From assembly GCF_014646075.1 (NCBI RefSeq), contig NZ_BMMT01000018.1, forward strand, positions 50,455 through 114,454: DNA of 64,000 bases, in the 5' to 3' direction. This DNA is from Saccharopolyspora thermophila (GTDB lineage Bacteria > Actinomycetota > Actinomycetes > Mycobacteriales > Pseudonocardiaceae). Made by a program: the position numbers and the translations under genes. Below the pieces are notes generated by a model. The model saw only the letters and a list, made by a program, of their open reading frames with translations, was not told the DNA's origin and searched no databases. Positions 37,065-45,828 of this stretch are shown here, piece after piece. How positions within the stretch are numbered: position 1 is the stretch's first letter; each line of letters begins with the position of its first letter.

Positions 37065-37625
37065 TCATCGCCAGGCCCGCATCTGGTCCGCGAGGGTCGC
37101 GCGGGCCCGCGAGAGGCGCCCGCGCACCGCCTGCTCCCCAGCGCCCACGCGGCGGCCGATCTCGACGTAGGACAGGCCGTCGACCTCGGCGAGCAGCCAG
37201 ACGTCGCGCTGCCGGGTGGGCAGGCCGGCCAGCGCCCGCCGCAGCGCCAGCATGCCCGCCCCGGCCTCGACGGCCCGCTGCGGATCGACCACCAGCACCG
37301 CGGCCCCCACCGCGGTGCGGTTCTCGGGCACGGTCTCGACCGGATCGGTGCGGCGGGTGCGCCTGCGCCGCAGCACGATCAGGCAGTTGCGCCGTGCGAC
37401 CTGGAACAACCAGGTGCGCAGCGCCGCCGGTGCGACCAACTCGCCGGCCCGCCGCCACACCGTGACGAACACGTCCTGGACGACGTCCTCGGCCTCGGCG
37501 CGATCGCCGAGCATCCGCAGCGCCATACCGAGCACGGCGTCGGAGTAGCGGCGCACCAGCCGCTCGAAGGCGTCGGCATCGCCCGCCGCGATGCACGCGG
37601 CCAGATCCGCATCGGTCGGCTCCAC
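37065..37625 (-). CDS. ECF-type RNA polymerase sigma factor
   Basis: 186 residues from GTG 37625. Region 2 (DADAFERLVRRYSDAVLGMALRML, EDVVQDVFVTVWRRA; in part) and region 4 (LPTRQRDVWLLAEVDGLSYVEIGRRVGAGEQAVRGRLSRAR, in part) are joined by a short Arg-rich linker, as in ECF sigma factors. No anti-sigma gene is adjacent, so its control is not evident from context. The reading starts in an AT-poor region without a strong ribosome binding site. Confidence 0.9.
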   Translation of the reverse strand: MEPTDADLAACIAAGDADAFERLVRRYSDAVLGMALRMLGDRAEAEDVVQDVFVTVWRRAGELVAPAALRTWLFQVARRNCLIVLRRRRTRRTDPVETVPENRTAVGAAVLVVDPQRAVEAGAGMLALRRALAGLPTRQRDVWLLAEVDGLSYVEIGRRVGAGEQAVRGRLSRARATLADQMRAWR

Positions 37626-37741
37626 GTCACCCCCCGCAACGCAATGAGTCCGCCCCGCTGATGCGAGACGGACCCATCGTCACAGTCCGGGGTGGTCATC
37701 GGGGAGCGGACAAGCTCCCCGACCCGGTGAAACGCACGGGA

Positions 37742-37954
37742 TCATTCATCCCGGCGGAAGCGCTCCCGGGTGTCCTCGACCGCGCCGGCAGCTCGGTCCT
37801 TGACGTCCTGGCCGGCCTCCTTGGCCTTGCCCTCGAGCTCGTCGCGCTTGCCCGCGTTCTCCAGGTCCTCGTCGCCGGTCGCCCGGCCCACCGCCTCCTT
37901 GGCCTTCCCGGCGAGCTGTTCCGCCCGCTGCTTGGCCTTGTCGAACACACCCAT
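37742..37954 (-). CDS. CsbD-family stress-response protein
   Basis: 70 residues from ATG 37954, preceded by ggagcgagacg. Lys/Glu/Ala-rich helical repeat protein: MGVFDKAKQRAEQLAGKAKEAVGRATGDEDLENAGKRDELEGKAKE (in part), the typical CsbD pattern. CsbD-like proteins accumulate in general stress response; mechanism unknown. Lies downstream of the tadA pair on the same strand. Confidence 0.92.
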   Translation of the reverse strand: MGVFDKAKQRAEQLAGKAKEAVGRATGDEDLENAGKRDELEGKAKEAGQDVKDRAAGAVEDTRERFRRDE

Positions 37955-38022
37955 CGTCTCGCTCCGTCCCTCGGAATTGCCTGCACTCCGTGGGGTACCC
38001 GCTGCGGCCGATCGCACCCGTG

Positions 38023-38499
38023 TCACGAGCGGTGGTGGGTGAAGAACTCCTCCAGCACGGCCGCGCACTCGTCGGCCAGCACGCCACCGACCACCTCGGG
38101 CCGGTGGTTGAGGCGGCGGTCCCGCACCACATCCCACAGCGAGCCCACCGCACCGGTTCGCGGCTCCCACACCCCGAAGACCACCCTGGCCACCCTGGCC
38201 AGCACCAACGCGCCCGCGCACATGGTGCACGGCTCCACGGTGACCGCGAGCGTGCAGCCCTCCAGCCGCCAGCCGTCGCCGTGCACGGCCGCCGCCGCGC
38301 GCAGCGCGAGGATCTCGGCATGCGCCGTCGGGTCCCGCAGCGCCTCCCGCTGGTTGTGCGCTCGCGCCAGTACCCGTCCCACCGGGTCGACCACCACCGC
38401 GCCGATGGGCACGTCGCCGGTGGCGGGCGCCTCGGCGGCGACCTCGAGCGCGGCCCGCACCAGGTCGGCGTCCCCGGCGCGGCCTTTCGAGCCGATCAC
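38023..38499 (-). CDS. tadA: tRNA adenosine(34) deaminase
   Basis: 158 residues. Zinc deaminase core: H60-A-E62 in PTAHAEIL and Cys91/Cys94 in VEPCTMCAGA, with the TadA-type VPIGAVVVDP strand and NHRPEVVGGVL tail. Converts A34 to inosine in tRNA-Arg(ACG), letting one tRNA read CGU/CGC/CGA. Notably, tRNA-Arg(ACG) is also the inferred att site of the element at 51.8 kb. Starts inside the 3' end of the upstream gene (4-bp overlap). Confidence 0.93.
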   Translation of the reverse strand: MIGSKGRAGDADLVRAALEVAAEAPATGDVPIGAVVVDPVGRVLARAHNQREALRDPTAHAEILALRAAAAVHGDGWRLEGCTLAVTVEPCTMCAGALVLARVARVVFGVWEPRTGAVGSLWDVVRDRRLNHRPEVVGGVLADECAAVLEEFFTHHRS

Positions 38500-38984
38500 T
38501 GGTCCAGATTCTCCAACAGCTTCGCGAAGTCGTCACCGAAGCCGCAGCGCTGCGCGATCATCTCCAGCTGCTCGTCGGGGTAGAGGTCGACCTCTTCGAT
38601 GATCACCAGCAGTTCGCCCTCCGGCAGGCCCAGGTCGGCCAGGATCGCCAGGTTGCCCTCCGGCCAGACCTCCTCGTCGTCCTCGTCCGGGGGGTCGACG
38701 CGCAGCAGGTCGAGGACGTCCGCCGCGATGTCGTAGTCCAGCGCCGCCGCCGCGTCCGACAGCAGCAGGTCCACTCCACCGGGCACCGGCCTGATCAGCA
38801 CGAAGAACTCGTCGTCCACATTGCACATGCCGAACACCGCGCCGGTGGAGCGCAGCTCGCGCAGCGCCGTGATGCAGGCGTCGAGGCCGGTCAGCACCGA
38901 TTTGTCCATCATGCTGCACCGCCACCGCCCGTCCTCCCGCACGACGGCGACGGCGAAGCCCGCGACCGGCTCCTGCACCGTCAT
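38496..38984 (-). CDS. tRNA adenosine deaminase-associated protein
   Basis: 162 residues from ATG 38984 (MTVQEPVAGFAVAVVREDGRW). This conserved actinobacterial protein is always next to tadA; it has a mixed alpha/beta N-terminus and a strongly acidic middle (DPPDEDDEEVWPEGN). Function unknown, named for its position. Stop overlaps the tadA start (ATGA), so the two are co-translated. A longer frame to 39023 adds thirteen weak residues. Confidence 0.9.
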   Translation of the reverse strand: MTVQEPVAGFAVAVVREDGRWRCSMMDKSVLTGLDACITALRELRSTGAVFGMCNVDDEFFVLIRPVPGGVDLLLSDAAAALDYDIAADVLDLLRVDPPDEDDEEVWPEGNLAILADLGLPEGELLVIIEEVDLYPDEQLEMIAQRCGFGDDFAKLLENLDQ

Positions 38985-39185
38985 GAGGACACCGTAAAGC
39001 GTACTTACGCCACCCGAAAGCACTATTGCGCCGTCGTAACCTTCCGAGCATCATTTGCCGCTCAACCGGGTAGGGAGGTGCGCGGCTCGTCCGCTTCGTG
39101 GTGGGCGCGAGTCGCCGGGCACGCAGCGTGGCGTACCGCGCATGGGGCTGCGCGGTCACCGGGCGAGGTCGGGCAGGATGGGCCA

Positions 39186-40154
39186 ATGCGTGCCGTGTGC
39201 GTGATCGGACTGGGACTCATCGGCGGCTCCGTGCTGCGGGCCGCCGCCTCCGCCGGGCGCCCCGCCTGGGGCAGCACCGCATCGGAGGTGGACGCCACCG
39301 CCGCGCGGGCGGACGGCTTCGAGGTGCTGTCGACCGAGCAGGCCCTGCGGCGGGCCGCCGCCGAGGATGCGCTGGTGGTCGTCGCGACGCCGTTGACCGC
39401 GGTGCGCGCAGTGCTGCGGGAGGTCGCCGAGCACGCCCCGGAGGCGTGGCTGACCGATGTGGTGAGTGTGAAGGGGCCGGTCGCGGCCGAGGTGCGCCGG
39501 ACGCTGCCCAGCGCCCGCTACGCCGGGGGGCACCCGATGGCCGGGTTGTCCGCTTCCGGGTGGTCGGCCGGATTCGCCGAGCTGTTCGCCGGTGCGGCGT
39601 GGGCGGTGACCGTCGAGGAGGACACCAAGGTCGCGGCGTGGCGCGAGGCCGCGCACCTGGCCCTGGACTGCGGGGCCCAGGTGGTGCCGACCTCGGCCGC
39701 CGCGCACGACTCCGCGGTCGCCCGCATCTCGCACCTGCCGCACGTGTTCGCCGCGGTGCTCGCCGCGGTCGGGTCGGACGGGGGCCCGCTGGCCCTGTCG
39801 CTGGCCGCCGGGTCGTTCCGGGACGGCACCCGGGTGGCCGGCAGCGACCCCGACCTGGTGCGCGCGATGACCGAGGGCAACCGGGACGCGCTGCTGGACG
39901 CCGTCGACGACGCCCTCGGCCGGCTCGGCGCGGCGCGCGGCTCGCTCGCCTCCACCGGCAGCCTCAAGTCCACAGTGGATGCGGGTTGTGCGGCGCGGGC
40001 CGATCTGGAGGAGCTGGCCGACAGCCCCCGGACGAGCAGCACGGTGCCGCTGGACGCCGCCGGGCTGGCGCGGCTGCGCGAACTCGGCGAGCAGGGCGGG
40101 CGCGTGGTGGCGCTGTCCGCGGACGCCGCGAGCGTCGAGAGCCCCGAGCTGTGA
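39186..40154 (+). CDS. tyrA: Prephenate dehydrogenase
   Basis: 322 residues from ATG 39186, preceded by aggatggg. NAD(P)-binding motif VCVIGLGLIGGSVLRAA at the N-terminus, VVVATPL, the TDVVSVKGPV segment, GGHPMAG with the catalytic His, and HDSAVARISHLPH with the substrate-binding His. Oxidatively decarboxylates prephenate to 4-hydroxyphenylpyruvate in tyrosine synthesis. Divergent from the tadA pair, a frequent actinobacterial arrangement; followed by a hairpin. Confidence 0.95.
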   Translation: MRAVCVIGLGLIGGSVLRAAASAGRPAWGSTASEVDATAARADGFEVLSTEQALRRAAAEDALVVVATPLTAVRAVLREVAEHAPEAWLTDVVSVKGPVAAEVRRTLPSARYAGGHPMAGLSASGWSAGFAELFAGAAWAVTVEEDTKVAAWREAAHLALDCGAQVVPTSAAAHDSAVARISHLPHVFAAVLAAVGSDGGPLALSLAAGSFRDGTRVAGSDPDLVRAMTEGNRDALLDAVDDALGRLGAARGSLASTGSLKSTVDAGCAARADLEELADSPRTSSTVPLDAAGLARLRELGEQGGRVVALSADAASVESPEL

Positions 40155-40156
40155 AA

Positions 40157-40188
40157 GAGGGGCCGCCCTGTGCGTCAGGCGGCCCCTC
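40157..40188 (+). terminator. Terminator after tyrA
   Basis: GAGGGGCCGCC (40157-40167) pairs with GGCGGCCCCTC (40178-40188), 2 bp after the tyrA stop. Confidence 0.8.
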
Positions 40189-40474
40189 CATGATCCGCTC
40201 CGACCACTGCCGGGCGGGACGGCCCTCACCTGGTCCCGCTCGCCAGCCTGGGCCAGGCGGCGATGTCGTCGGACGGTGCGTCCCGCCCACTCCTGTCGTG
40301 CGCTCGGGCTGACCTGCCGCACAGCCCTCCAACGCGCGGATCGACGCTAAGCCCACGCGGCCGGGTGCGCCTGCCGTTGTCGCCCGGCGGAGGGGCGTGG
40401 CAGGGCTGTTTGCCACTTCCGGGCGACCCGTTGCCCCGCGACCGGATTCCGCGCTACCGTCATGCCTGACCGGT
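40189..40474. other. Intergenic region upstream of TetR gene
   Basis: About 290 bp with no credible gene on either strand; short frames are Arg/Pro-rich shadows. Nothing recognised apart from the dyad just to its right. Confidence 0.4.
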
Positions 40475-40497
40475 TGACCAGATTTCGTTTTTGGTCA
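40475..40497. promoter_or_regulatory. TetR operator candidate (TGACCA-N11-TGGTCA)
   Basis: A 23-bp dyad, TGACCA (40475-40480) and TGGTCA (40492-40497), 40 bp before the TetR start and overlapping an AT-rich tract likely to be the promoter. A second TGACC lies just upstream (40467). Position suits autorepression by the TetR protein and control of the downstream P450. Confidence 0.5.
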
Positions 40498-40537
40498 TCC
40501 AGTCACCCGAGTGGCCGAACGACCTCCGGAGGCGCCC

Positions 40538-41230
40538 ATGCCGCAGCCCGACGACCGTGCCGACCGCATCCTCGACGCGGTCGGCGAGCTCATGGTGCGG
40601 TTGGGCTACCGGAAGGTGACCATCGAGGACATAGCCAGGCAGGCGGGCATCGGCAAGGGCACCGTCTACCTGCACTGGCGCACCAAGGAGCGGCTGTTCG
40701 AGTCGCTCGTCCTGCGCGAGTCGACGAACGTCATCGACGAACTCGTCAGCGGGTTGCGCCGCGACCCCGAGGAGGTCCGACCGCACCGGTTCCTGCGGTC
40801 GTCCTTCCTGGCCGTGCAGCGCCGACCGCTGATGCGGGCGCTGGTCACCGGCGACACCGAACTGCTGGGCAACCTCAAGCGCAGCTCCGCCCAGCTGCAG
40901 GGGCAGGAGTACACGGAGCGGTACTACGAGCTGATCACCAAGTACGGCCTGGTGCGCGACGACGTGCCCCACCTGGCCTTCTCGATGAACGCGGCGGTCA
41001 CCGGGTTCTACCTGGTGGACAACATCAATCCATACCTGGGGGGACTCGACGACGACGCCAGGGCCGACGCCCTGGCGCAGACCGTCCGGCGCGCCTTCGA
41101 ACCCGCCGACGGCCCGGACCGCGCGACGCTGACCGCCGCCGCGGCCGAGATCAGCGCGCTGTTCGACGACATCAACGCGACCTACCGGAAGTGGATCTAC
41201 ACCACCGATCCGAAACCCGAGCGCACCTGA
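40538..41230 (+). CDS. TetR-family transcriptional regulator
   Basis: 230 residues from ATG 40538, chosen for the strong ccggagg six bases upstream (an earlier GTG at 40511 is less likely). Canonical TetR HTH, residues 6-55 (DRILDAVGELMVRLGYRKVTIEDIARQAGIGKGTVYLHWRTKERLFE, in part). The C-terminal ligand domain is of the larger type with LGQEYTERYYELITKYG-like helices. 33 bp upstream of the P450 gene on the same strand, so it probably controls its own operon through the dyad at 40475-40497. Confidence 0.93.
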   Translation: MPQPDDRADRILDAVGELMVRLGYRKVTIEDIARQAGIGKGTVYLHWRTKERLFESLVLRESTNVIDELVSGLRRDPEEVRPHRFLRSSFLAVQRRPLMRALVTGDTELLGNLKRSSAQLQGQEYTERYYELITKYGLVRDDVPHLAFSMNAAVTGFYLVDNINPYLGGLDDDARADALAQTVRRAFEPADGPDRATLTAAAAEISALFDDINATYRKWIYTTDPKPERT

Positions 41231-41263
41231 CCGGCGGCGCTCGCCGTCACAAAGGGGCACCAC

Positions 41264-42448
41264 ATGACGACCCTCGCCGACGCCTGGGGGATCAACCCGG
41301 CGCAGTTCTGGCTGCGTGGCGTGCGACCGGAGCAGCCGGTCCAGCACGACGAGACGACCGGGATGTGGAACGTCTACGGCTATCCCGAGATCCTGCAGGC
41401 CCTCAGCGACCCCGCCACCTTCTCGTCCCACACCCAGCGGCTGGTGCCGGAAACCTCGGACGGCCTGTTCACCGAGGGCAACCTGGTGCAGATGGACCCG
41501 CCGGAGCATCAGAAGCTGCGGAAGCTGGTCAGCCACGCGTTCACCCCCAAGGTCGTCGCCGACCTGGAACCGCGCATCACCGAGCTGACCCACGAACTGC
41601 TCGACGCGGTGTCCGACCGCACCGAACTGGTCGCCGACCTGGCCTACCCGCTGCCGGTGATCGTGATCGCGGAGCTGCTCGGCGTGCCCAGCAGCGATCG
41701 GGGGCTGTTCAAGAAGTGGGTGGACGCGATGTTCGCCAGCTCCAACCAGTTCTCGCTCAAGGAGCGGACCCCGGAGCAGGAGGCGTACCTGCAGCAGGCG
41801 CTGGAGCAGGTCCGGCAGCTGGCCGACTACCTCGGTGAGCACGTCGCCGAACGACGGCGCCACCCGCGCGAGGACCTGCTGACCAAGCTCGTGCAGGCCG
41901 AAGTGGACGGTGCTCAGCTGCGCGACCCCGAAGTGGTCAACTTCGGCATGGTGCTGCTGATCGCCGGGCACATCACCACCACCATGCTGCTGGGTAACAC
42001 CGTGCTGTGTCTGGACGCGCACCCCGAGCAGATGGCGAAGGTGCGGGCGGACCGGTCGCTGGTGCCCAGCGCGATCGAGGAGTCGCTGCGCTTCTTCAGC
42101 CCCTTCGCCGCGGTGTCCCGCGCCACCAACCGGGAGGTCGAGCTCGGCGGTCAGCGGATCGGGGCCGACGAACTGGTGCTGCTGTGGGTGGCGGCGGCCA
42201 ACCGGGACCCGCGGCAGTTCGAGAACCCGGACGTGTTCGACGTCACTCGGCAACCGAACTCGCAGATCGCCTTCGGCCGCGGCATCCACTTCTGCCTCGG
42301 CGCACCGCTGGCCCGACTGGAGGGCCGGGTGGCGTTGAACATCCTGCTCGACCGGTTCCCGAACCTGCGGACCGATCCCGGCGACGGCCCGGAGTTCCTG
42401 CCGAGCCCCACCATGACCGGGGTGCGCAGGCTCCCGCTCCTGCTCTGA
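41264..42448 (+). CDS. Cytochrome P450
   Basis: 394 residues, ATG 41264 with aaaggggcacc upstream. Soluble bacterial class I P450: I-helix AGHITT (proton-delivery Thr), ExxR in EESLRFFSP, and the haem loop FGRGIHFCLGAPLARLE with Cys344 as thiolate ligand. Monooxygenase, usually for secondary metabolites or xenobiotics, needing a ferredoxin and reductase, neither of which is encoded nearby. Probably an operon with the TetR gene. Convergent with the MFS exporter. Confidence 0.96.
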   Translation: MTTLADAWGINPAQFWLRGVRPEQPVQHDETTGMWNVYGYPEILQALSDPATFSSHTQRLVPETSDGLFTEGNLVQMDPPEHQKLRKLVSHAFTPKVVADLEPRITELTHELLDAVSDRTELVADLAYPLPVIVIAELLGVPSSDRGLFKKWVDAMFASSNQFSLKERTPEQEAYLQQALEQVRQLADYLGEHVAERRRHPREDLLTKLVQAEVDGAQLRDPEVVNFGMVLLIAGHITTTMLLGNTVLCLDAHPEQMAKVRADRSLVPSAIEESLRFFSPFAAVSRATNREVELGGQRIGADELVLLWVAAANRDPRQFENPDVFDVTRQPNSQIAFGRGIHFCLGAPLARLEGRVALNILLDRFPNLRTDPGDGPEFLPSPTMTGVRRLPLLL

Positions 42449-42455
42449 CTCGCGG

Positions 42456-43637
42456 TCAGGCAGTCCGCGCCGGGTCGGTGGTCTGCTCCGGCGCGGGCAC
42501 TGGCGCCGCGGCGCGCGGGATGTGCCGGAACAGCAGGAGCGCCAGCAGCGCGACCGCGGCCGACACCGGACCGAGCGCCGCCCAGCCCCAGTGCGCGGCG
42601 ACCGCTCCCCCGGCCAGCCCGCCGAAACCCATGCCCAGGTACAGCGCCGAGGAGTTGAAGGCGATCACCACCGTGGCACCGGCCGGGGCCAGCGAGATCA
42701 ACCGGTGCTGGACGGCGGGCATGATGCCCCAACCGCCGAGCCCCCACAGCACCAGCACCGCGGCGGTGGCCGGCAGCAATCCGCCCACCAGCGGCAGCAG
42801 CGCCAGCCCGGCCGCGAGCACCAGCAGCGAGCCGGCGATCCCGAAGCCGGGGCCGAACCGGTCGGTGACCCGGCCGACGACCGCGTTGCCCATCGCGCCC
42901 GCGACGCCGTAGCCGAACAGCAACGCGCTCAGCACCGCCGGGCCCGCACCGGTCAGCTCGGACAGCATCGGGGAGGCGTAGGTGTAGGCGGCGAAGTCGG
43001 CGAGCGAGCCCAGCAGCGACACGGCGAGCACCAGCAGCACGGCACGGTTCCCCAGCACCGAAACCCGGTCCCGGAGCCGCACCACCGGCGGTGCGGGAAC
43101 CCGCGGCAGGAGCAGCAGAGCGCCCCCGGCGAGCACCGCCAGGACCGCGACCGCCCAGAACAACCCCTGGTACCCGACGGAATCCTCGAGCAGCACACCC
43201 AGCGGCACGCCGATCACCGTGGCCAGGGTCAGTCCGCTGAGCACCGCGGACACCGCCCGGCCGCGCCGGTCCAGCGGCACCAGGTCGGCGGCGATGACCA
43301 CCGCCGTCGGCGTGAACAGGCTCGCCCCGAGCGCGCCCAGCACGCGCGCGGCGGTGAGCGTGGCGAAGTCGGGGGCCACCGCGGTGGCGATGTTGCTCAG
43401 CGCGAACAGGCCCAGGGACAGCCACAGCAGCCGGCGGCGCTCCCACCGGCCGACCACTGTGGACAGAACCGGGGCGCTCGCCGCGTAGGTCAGGGCGTGC
43501 GCGGTGACCAGTTGGCCCGCGGTGGTCACCGGAACGCCCACGTGCGCGGCGATCGCGGGCAGCACACCGGCGACGAGGTAGGAACCGGTGTTGATGACGA
43601 AGGTGCCGACGGCGAGCACCAGGAGCCGGAAGGGCAT
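42456..43637 (-). CDS. MFS transporter (AraJ/DHA1-like)
   Basis: 393 residues with twelve hydrophobic helices. MPFRLLVLAVGTFVINTGSYLVAGVLP (in part) and the GRWERRRLLWLSL loop between helices 2 and 3 fit the DHA1 drug-proton antiporter branch similar to AraJ. Likely exports a small organic molecule. Convergent with the P450 gene, 8 bp apart. Confidence 0.92.
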   Translation of the reverse strand: MPFRLLVLAVGTFVINTGSYLVAGVLPAIAAHVGVPVTTAGQLVTAHALTYAASAPVLSTVVGRWERRRLLWLSLGLFALSNIATAVAPDFATLTAARVLGALGASLFTPTAVVIAADLVPLDRRGRAVSAVLSGLTLATVIGVPLGVLLEDSVGYQGLFWAVAVLAVLAGGALLLLPRVPAPPVVRLRDRVSVLGNRAVLLVLAVSLLGSLADFAAYTYASPMLSELTGAGPAVLSALLFGYGVAGAMGNAVVGRVTDRFGPGFGIAGSLLVLAAGLALLPLVGGLLPATAAVLVLWGLGGWGIMPAVQHRLISLAPAGATVVIAFNSSALYLGMGFGGLAGGAVAAHWGWAALGPVSAAVALLALLLFRHIPRAAAPVPAPEQTTDPARTA

Positions 43638-43999
43638 GGAGCATCCCTCGTGGGTCGCTGTGACGGGGGCGCGCGTGACACCCGACCACCTGGGTGGCGG
43701 CCGGGGGTGCCGTTGCGCCTGGACCGGACACGGGCACGACGAGGCCCGCGTCGGGGCGAACGGCGAGAAGAGGTGTTCGGTTGGTGATGCCCCGGTGGCC
43801 GCTGACCACCCGGCGGGGCGGGCGCTTCCCGGAGCAGCTGGAACGACGGCCGCACGCGGGCCGCACCCGGCATTTCGACCCGGCCCCGGCCGGTGTTACG
43901 GGTGCTCGCAGGCGCCGGTGCGGCCGCCGTGCGCGCAGGCGTGCGACGCGCCGGGAAATTGACTTGTTCGGGGTTGTGGCCTGCGGGATTCTGCGCGGC
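43638..43999. other. Divergent intergenic region, no gene seen
   Basis: About 360 bp between the MFS and YbaK genes. Open frames here are Arg/Gly/Ala-rich and look like shadows. Must contain both promoters, but no confident -10/-35 or dyad was recognised. Confidence 0.4.
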
Positions 44000-44470
44000 A
44001 TGAGCAATGCCACGGACACCTTCGCCGCGCGCCTGCGGGAGCTCGGCGTGGCCGGTCAGGTCGTCGAGTTCGACGTCGAGCTGCCGACCGCCGCGGCCGC
44101 CGCCGCGGAACTCGGCTGCGATATCGGGGCCATCGCCAACAGCCTCGTCTTCACCGCCGACGACGAGCCGCTGCTGATCGTCGCCAGCGGGGCGCACCGG
44201 GTCGACACCCGGCACGTCGCCCGGCTGCTCGGGGTGCGCAGGATCCGCCGCGCCACCCCGGAGTTCGTGCTCGCCGTGACCGGACAGCCGGTCGGCGGGG
44301 TGGGGCCGGTCGACCACCCGGAGCCGATCCGGACCGTGGTCGACCGCAAGCTCGCCGAGTACCCCGTGGTGTGGGCCGGGGCGGGCCGCAAGCACGCGAT
44401 GTTCCCGACGTCGTTCGAGGAACTGGTGCGGATCACCGGCGGGCTACCCGCCGAGGTCGAGAAGTCCTGA
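44000..44470 (+). CDS. YbaK/EbsC-family aminoacyl-tRNA deacylase
   Basis: 156 residues from ATG 44000. Matches the YbaK/ProX editing domain: ELGCDIGAIANSLVF, LLIVASGAHRVDTRHVARLLG (in part), GQPVGGVGPVDHPEPI and VWAGAGRKHAMFPTSFEELVRITGG (in part) with the conserved Lys and Gly. These proteins hydrolyse mischarged tRNAs such as Cys- or Ala-tRNA-Pro. Stands alone; terminator follows at 44478. Confidence 0.92.
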   Translation: MSNATDTFAARLRELGVAGQVVEFDVELPTAAAAAAELGCDIGAIANSLVFTADDEPLLIVASGAHRVDTRHVARLLGVRRIRRATPEFVLAVTGQPVGGVGPVDHPEPIRTVVDRKLAEYPVVWAGAGRKHAMFPTSFEELVRITGGLPAEVEKS

Positions 44471-44477
44471 TGCCGTC

Positions 44478-44504
44478 GGAGGGTGCGCCCGCCGCGCACC
44501 CTCC
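44478..44504. terminator. Bidirectional terminator between YbaK and O-methyltransferase genes
   Basis: GGAGGGTGCG (44478-44487) and CGCACCCTCC (44495-44504) with a 7-nt loop, located between convergent genes. Confidence 0.75.
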
Positions 44505-44570
44505 ACATCAGACGTTCGGCGCGCGGCGGCCGCCGATCGCGGTCCACCCGCCTTCCAGCATGGGTGACAG

Positions 44571-45233
44571 TCAGTCCGCGGTGGGGAGGACGACGGCAAG
44601 GGTGAACCCGTCGTAGCCCTTCACTCCCACCGTCTGGATCGTGGTGGCCGCCGCCCGCGGCTCCGACGCGAGCAGCTCGTGGAACCGGCGCACGCCCTGC
44701 ACGGCCGGATCGGTGCTGTGCTCGTCGGCGACCGCACCGTCGCGGACCACGTTGTCGACGATGACCAGCCCGCCCGGCCTGGTCAGCACCAGCGCCCAGC
44801 GGAAGTAGTCGGGGATGTTCGGCTTGTCCGCGTCGATGAACACCAGGTCGAAGGTCTCTTCGGTCAGCTGCGGCAGCGTTTCCAGGGCCGGCCCGACGCG
44901 CACCTCCGCGATGCCGTCCAGCCCGGCGCGGGCCAGGTTGGCGCGGGCGACCTCGGCGTGCTTCGGTTCCGACTCCAACGTGACCAGCCGACCGTCCGGG
45001 GGCAGGGCGCGACCGAGCCAGATGGTGCTGTAGCCGGCGAGCGTGCCCACCTCGAGGACGCGGCGCGCCTGCACCGAACGCGCCAGCAGGTGCAGCAGCT
45101 TCCCCTGCAGCGGCGAGACGTTGATGCGGGGCAGCCCGGCTTCGTCACCGGCTCGCACCGCGGCGGTCAGCACCGGGTCCTCGGGCGCGAGCAGCGCGGT
45201 GAGGTAGTCGTCGACTGCACTCCACTGGTCCAT
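44571..45233 (-). CDS. Class I SAM-dependent O-methyltransferase (caffeoyl-CoA OMT-like)
   Basis: 220 residues from ATG 45233, preceded by cggagatcg. SAM motif RRVLEVGTLAGYSTIWLGRALP (in part), then VTLESEPKHAEVAR, DLVFIDADKPN (metal-binding Asp residues) and VIVDNVVRDG, all typical of the cation-dependent OMT_3 family, which methylates catechol-type phenols. Downstream of MarR on the same strand. Confidence 0.93.
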   Translation of the reverse strand: MDQWSAVDDYLTALLAPEDPVLTAAVRAGDEAGLPRINVSPLQGKLLHLLARSVQARRVLEVGTLAGYSTIWLGRALPPDGRLVTLESEPKHAEVARANLARAGLDGIAEVRVGPALETLPQLTEETFDLVFIDADKPNIPDYFRWALVLTRPGGLVIVDNVVRDGAVADEHSTDPAVQGVRRFHELLASEPRAAATTIQTVGVKGYDGFTLAVVLPTAD

Positions 45234-45315
45234 GTCGATCTCCGTTCGTCCGATCTCCCAGCCCCGCAAGCCTGCCCGATCAGCCTGCCACCCGGCATGG
45301 GGTTGTCTGAGGGGC

Positions 45316-45750
45316 TCAGGTTTGTGCGTGGTGGGTGAGGACCTTGGCCAGTAGGCGCACCAGCTGCTCGCGTTCGACGGCCGACAGCGGCGCCAGCAGC
45401 CGCTCCTGGACACCGGCGAGAGCCCGGTCCAGCCGCCGCAGTTCGCGCTTGCCGCCAGGCGTGATGGTGATGATGTTGCGCCGCCGGTCGGCCGGGTCCG
45501 GGGCGCGTTCGACCTGCCCCGCGTCGACGAGCCGGTTGACCACCGCGACGACGTCGCTGCGGTCGATTCCGCAGCGCCGCCCGAGTTCCGCCTGACTGGA
45601 GGGGCCGAACTCGTCGAGCGCCGCCAGCAGCGAGTAGTGGTAGCGGTGCGAGCCGGCCAACCCTTCGGACACCAGCCGGTGGGCGTGCACGGCGGTCTGC
45701 GTCAGCAGTCGGCTGGGCAGCTTGCGCAAGCGACGCGGCGTGGTCTGCAC
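45316..45750 (-). CDS. MarR-family transcriptional regulator
   Basis: 144 residues from GTG 45750. Winged helix of MarR type: LLAALDEFGPSSQAELGRRCGIDRSDVVAVVNRLVDAGQVERAPDPADRRRNIITITPGGK (in part), flanked by dimerisation helices. Two dyads with the shared ATCGTTGG half-site lie just upstream (45766-45814), so autoregulation and control of the divergent gene(s) are likely. Effector unknown, often a phenolic compound; the O-methyltransferase is 82 bp downstream. Confidence 0.92.
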   Translation of the reverse strand: MQTTPRRLRKLPSRLLTQTAVHAHRLVSEGLAGSHRYHYSLLAALDEFGPSSQAELGRRCGIDRSDVVAVVNRLVDAGQVERAPDPADRRRNIITITPGGKRELRRLDRALAGVQERLLAPLSAVEREQLVRLLAKVLTHHAQT

Positions 45751-45765
45751 GCGCGCAGTCTACCA

Positions 45766-45814
45766 AATCGTTGGAATGACCCACGATTTCCCCATATCGT
45801 TGGCCACGCCAACG
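45766..45814. promoter_or_regulatory. Paired MarR operator candidates
   Basis: Dyad 1: AATCGTTGG (45766-45774) with CCCACGATT (45780-45788), one mismatch. Dyad 2: CGTTGGC-CAC-GCCAACG (45798-45814), perfect. Both share the ATCGTTGG half-site, and they fill the gap between the MarR start and the divergent ATG at 45829. Confidence 0.55.
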
Positions 45815-45828
45815 TTGACGCGGGAGCC

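Noticed and set aside
36943..37170. Small plus-strand frame over tRNA-Ser(CGA)
   Set aside because: Starts inside the tRNA gene on the opposite strand; coincidental.
43526..44395. 289-codon minus-strand frame across the MFS/YbaK gap
   Set aside because: Shadow composition; overlaps the well-supported YbaK gene on the plus strand.
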